This document shows, piece after piece, positions 61,676 to 64,000 of a DNA stretch of 64,000 nucleotides. A program made the translations under genes and the position numbers. Source of the stretch: Membranipora membranacea (lineage: Eukaryota > Bryozoa > Gymnolaemata > Cheilostomatida > Membraniporidae). The stretch is taken from NCBI GenBank assembly GCA_914767715.1, contig OU612074.1:19454062-19518061 (forward strand), written 5' to 3'. Numbering within the stretch: position 1 is the stretch's first letter; each line of letters begins with the position of its first letter. The notes under the pieces were generated by a model. That model ran no database searches, was not told where the DNA came from, and saw only the letters and a program-made list of their open reading frames with translations.

Positions 61676-62065
61676 ATCAACCCTAACAGCTTCCCCAATG
61701 GGACTCGAACCCGCAACTTCTGCGGCACCAATTCCTTGGCAGTGAATAGTAAGTGTGTTTACTGACTGCGCCATTTCACCATCCCCATAAAAGATGGGTT
61801 GAAGGCGCCGATACCGATGCCTATTTGACACTACTCAGAGTTGTGCTCTTGGTCCCATAGCACAGTCCAATCCGCCATCGCAACCCTATGCAACACAGCA
61901 TACTTGCTAGGGTTGTTGGCCTCACATTACCCATTGCTGGAGTTGCTGCGAGTTTTAGCTGACTTTTCATGCTCTCACATGTCTTTTTATGAGTCACTCA
62001 GAAGACCAGTACACCGAAGAGGTGAACACCCGAGGTTGCTTTGGGGTCAATGTGATCTTAGCCAC
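61676..62065 (-). mobile_element. tRNA-derived SINE, best-preserved promoter
   Basis: The minus strand has a perfect B box (GGGTTCGAGTCCC) and a good A box (TGGCGCAGTCAG). The body to the right matches the 33.6-kb copies (CGCAACCCTATGCAACA, GCTAGGGTTGTTGGCCT). Its end again runs into the start of another unit (CGAAGAGGTGAACACCCGAG) and then into GTGATCTTAGCCAC, a U2-like word also seen at 54.7 kb. Confidence 0.8.
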
Positions 62066-62173
62066 ACAGCCGCACAGATTAAAAGAGCTCGAATAAGCAA
62101 ATATAATTTACTCAGTGTAATTGTGTCACTAATATGGCTATGGTGTATTGATAAAAGTTGATTTTAAAAGCAT

Positions 62174-62364
62174 TGTCTCAGGAAATATTTAATTTAAATC
62201 TAGCAGTCACATCGACAACTACATCGCATGAATGTAGTTTTGAAGTTTATGTCCAATTTGGAGTTACGCTTTCACAGTTCTATTATGCAAGTGACAAAGA
62301 TGGGACTATAATTGCAAGAACCTGCAAAGTCAACAAACCATTGCCAATTATATGTATGTACAGG
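62174..62364 (+). CDS. Candidate exon of an unknown extracellular protein
   Basis: An acceptor (CATTGTCTCAG) and a donor (ACAG then GTAATG) bound an open frame of about 63 codons: EIFNLNLAVTSTTTSHE, then CSFEVYVQFGVTLSQFYY, then three cysteines in all. The alternation of hydrophobic and polar residues looks like beta strands. No neighbouring exon could be joined. I do not recognise a family. Confidence 0.25.
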
Positions 62365-63072
62365 TAATGTGGAATAGGAATATGGAGTAAAATGCTTGTG
62401 ACTAAAATTGTTAGCTAAAGATAACTGAGCAAATTATGAACAAGTATAAAAAGGAAGGTGGTATGGTGCAGCATATGTGTGATGTACTAAATACAAGGAT
62501 TGATTTGACTCGGATACTATCATGGTTTATAAATTTCCTACAGCCTATGACTACATGTAATAATAAATATAATATATATAAATAATAACGTTCAAACGAC
62601 GGGACGCTGACGTAGCAGACAGATGTAACATCTTAAATGTGTGTTATCAAGATGATCAGTGTATTTATGAGCCAGTTGTAATCATTCCGCACGATCAATT
62701 ACACCCAGTCGGTATGAGTATATGCTAGGCGATAAATGTTTTTGTGGTTAACTGATACTAATTAGCTAATAGCTAGCTGATAACAACACTCATCACAGGT
62801 GAGAGTGATAATAATGTGCAATAATTGCAGAAGTTTTGTTACTTGTAGGGATTTATCCACTCACAGACAGAGAAAAGATAACTACTTTACAGGATATGTT
62901 TTGTTAGTAAATATTGACCTGTTGCTGATATAATATCCTCTCATCTGAATATCAGGGTCTGAGGGAGGGACAAAATTGAGGCAATTAATCAGCCACTTGT
63001 AAGCTTCAAACTTGATAAGTAGTATACGCTTTGCATATGAATACGGCAAGGCAAACCGAGGTAAAAGGTTTA
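62365..63072. other. Non-coding stretch before the tRNA genes
   Basis: Short AT-rich tracts and TAGCTAGCTGATA-type words. Nothing supported. Confidence 0.5.
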
Positions 63073-63146
63073 TGACCCCGACGTGACTCGAACATGCAGC
63101 TCTCTGATCTGGAGTCAGATGCGCTACCATTGCTCGCCACGGAGAC
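63073..63146 (-). tRNA. tRNA-Trp (anticodon CCA)
   Basis: The minus strand folds into a cloverleaf: anticodon stem TCTGA/TCAGA with loop CTCCAGA (anticodon CCA), T loop TTCGAGT, and acceptor 3' strand CGGGGTC plus discriminator A. It matches animal tRNA-Trp in most positions, including GGTAGCGC and the CACGTCGGGGTCA end. Two weak points are a U-U at position 2-71 of the acceptor stem and an A-C in the T stem. It may therefore be a diverged functional gene or a young pseudogene. No intron. Confidence 0.85.
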
Positions 63147-63273
63147 CAGCTGGGCTAGTTGAAAGGTAACTGCAACATTTTGAACTCCAAGTATATACCA
63201 GAGTAGCGAAATTTAAACCCTAGCTACAGTTCTAATTGCCAGACTCTAGAAATGAGATTAACAAAAGCTAGCT

Positions 63274-63397
63274 CTCCGTGACGGGGAATCGAACCCCGGT
63301 CTCCCGCGATCTGCTGAACTACTAGACACGACATCCTGTCCTGCCAGTTTCTATCAGATTTGACAGGCGGGGATACTCACCACTATACTATCACGGA
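63274..63397 (-). tRNA. tRNA-Asp (anticodon GTC) with a 52-nt intron
   Basis: Exon 1 is 63397..63361 (37 nt, ending at A37 after anticodon GTC). The intron is 63360..63309. Exon 2 is 63308..63274. The mature form is 72 nt, the normal length. The acceptor stem is a perfect 7 base pairs (TCCGTGA/TCACGGA) with discriminator G. The D arm, T stem (CGGGG/CCCCG) and anticodon stem are intact. The interruption is exactly between 37 and 38, the only place used by nuclear tRNA introns. The intron contains GGACAGG, which pairs with the CCTGTC of the anticodon region, as expected for the anticodon-intron helix that tRNA endonuclease recognises. Confidence 0.95.
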
Positions 63398-63454
63398 TTT
63401 GCTGATAATGCCCGGTTGGCAAGTGTTATTTAAAGCGAGATAATGATAATTACT

Positions 63455-63478
63455 GGGGGGGAGGGGGGGGGAGGGGGC
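63455..63478 (+). repeat. G-rich run with G-quadruplex potential
   Basis: Runs of seven, nine and five G separated by single A bases. Several quadruplex registers are possible. It lies 57 bases upstream of the tRNA-Asp gene in its direction of transcription. Confidence 0.85.
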
Positions 63479-63598
63479 TATCAGGTTATTTTTTAAGCAG
63501 TTAATAACCATTAAGCATGCTTAATTGCCTAATAGTACCTTTCGAGTTTGCTACGTTACTACATTATGGTGATTTGTGGTAAACCTAGCAGGTATAAT

Positions 63599-64000
63599 TA
63601 CTATATAGTATTAATAGTATAAACTGGAATCAAATAGTATTAAATACGATCAAATAGCATCACATAGTATCAAATATTATTAAATAGTATCAACTAGCAT
63701 CAAATAGCAGCATGAAATAGAATTAAATATAATAAAATAGTATCAAACAGTATTAAATAGAATCAAATAGTATTAAATAGAATCAAATAGTATTAAATAG
63801 AATCAAATAGTATCAAATATTATTAAATAGTATCAACTAGCATCAAATAGTGTCAACAATAAAAATTGAGATCAATTAATATCAAACAGCATGAAATAGT
63901 ATTAAATATGATAAAATAGAATCAAATAGTATTATATAGTATCAACTAGCATCAATAATAGTGTCAACAGTTTAAAACAAAGTAAACAAGTATCAAACAG
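63599..64000. repeat. Minisatellite, about 10-12-bp unit (ATCAAATAGT/ATTAAATAGT), runs off the window
   Basis: Words ATCAAATAGTATTAAATAGA and single-base variants repeat for 400 bases to the end of the window. Higher-order repetition is visible: two blocks containing TATCAACTAGCATCAAATAG are separated by about 140 bases. Confidence 0.95.

Noticed and set aside
1..64000. CRISPR arrays, bacterial operons, ribosome binding sites, rRNA genes or a complete viral genome.
   Set aside because: No regular repeat-spacer pattern, operon-like gene packing or rRNA sequence was seen. The repeats present are minisatellites, SINEs, LINEs and hairpin elements of an animal genome.

Overview
The window looks like an animal (metazoan) nuclear genome, probably a marine invertebrate. 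It is AT-rich and has large gaps between genes. GT-AG introns run from about 0.1 to 1.8 kb with mostly phase-1 boundaries. Products are extracellular or Golgi types (thrombospondin type 1 repeat, C-type lectin-like domains, a carbohydrate sulfotransferase, a sushi domain), with many SINE, LINE and hairpin-type repeats. The sequence does not identify the phylum. No bacterial operons, CRISPR array, rRNA or complete virus was seen.

Layout, left to right. 1-1.1 kb: a small candidate two-exon minus-strand gene of unknown function. 1.1-16.1 kb: mostly non-coding, with a minisatellite, palindromes, hairpin MITE-like elements and a few unassigned open frames. 16.1-20.3 kb: a complete four-exon plus-strand gene for a 536-residue single-pass membrane protein with a thrombospondin type 1 repeat and a very long Gln/Pro/Val/His-rich tail. 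20.3-26.2 kb: non-coding with old repeats. 26.3-30.2 kb: a complete six-exon plus-strand gene for a secreted protein with two C-type lectin-like domains (328 residues). 31.2-37.0 kb: a large, heavily broken minus-strand copy of a nucleotidyltransferase/TPR-repeat protein, interrupted by tRNA-derived SINEs. 37.2-42.8 kb: LINE debris and a local duplication.

42.8-48.1 kb, minus strand: the most interesting locus. Exons with matching phases describe a type I receptor: hydrophobic leader, a degenerate beta-sandwich-like domain, an N-glycosylated domain, a sushi/CCP domain, a transmembrane segment, a small cytoplasmic exon with a tyrosine and an SH3-type proline motif, and a long tail with an ITIM-type tyrosine motif. 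It carries stop codons and two one-base frameshifts, so this copy is probably a pseudogene of an immune-type or allorecognition-type receptor family. A small secreted cysteine-rich protein gene lies inside one of its introns on the opposite strand.

49.7-50.5 kb: candidate exons of an acidic protein broken by a run of 13 C. 52.8-57.9 kb: a complete six-exon minus-strand carbohydrate sulfotransferase (351 residues), followed by five 30-bp repeats each built on an inverted CCAAT box, and preceded by a 1.7-kb foldback element. 60.3-62.1 kb: a LINE 3' part and a SINE. 63.0-63.4 kb: two minus-strand tRNA genes, tRNA-Trp(CCA) and tRNA-Asp(GTC), the second with a 52-nt intron. The window ends in a 12-bp-type minisatellite.

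The genes do not form one pathway. The common theme is secreted, membrane or Golgi products that could act at the cell surface. Gene models here were built by hand from splice consensus, phase continuity and domain recognition; none was checked against transcripts or databases.
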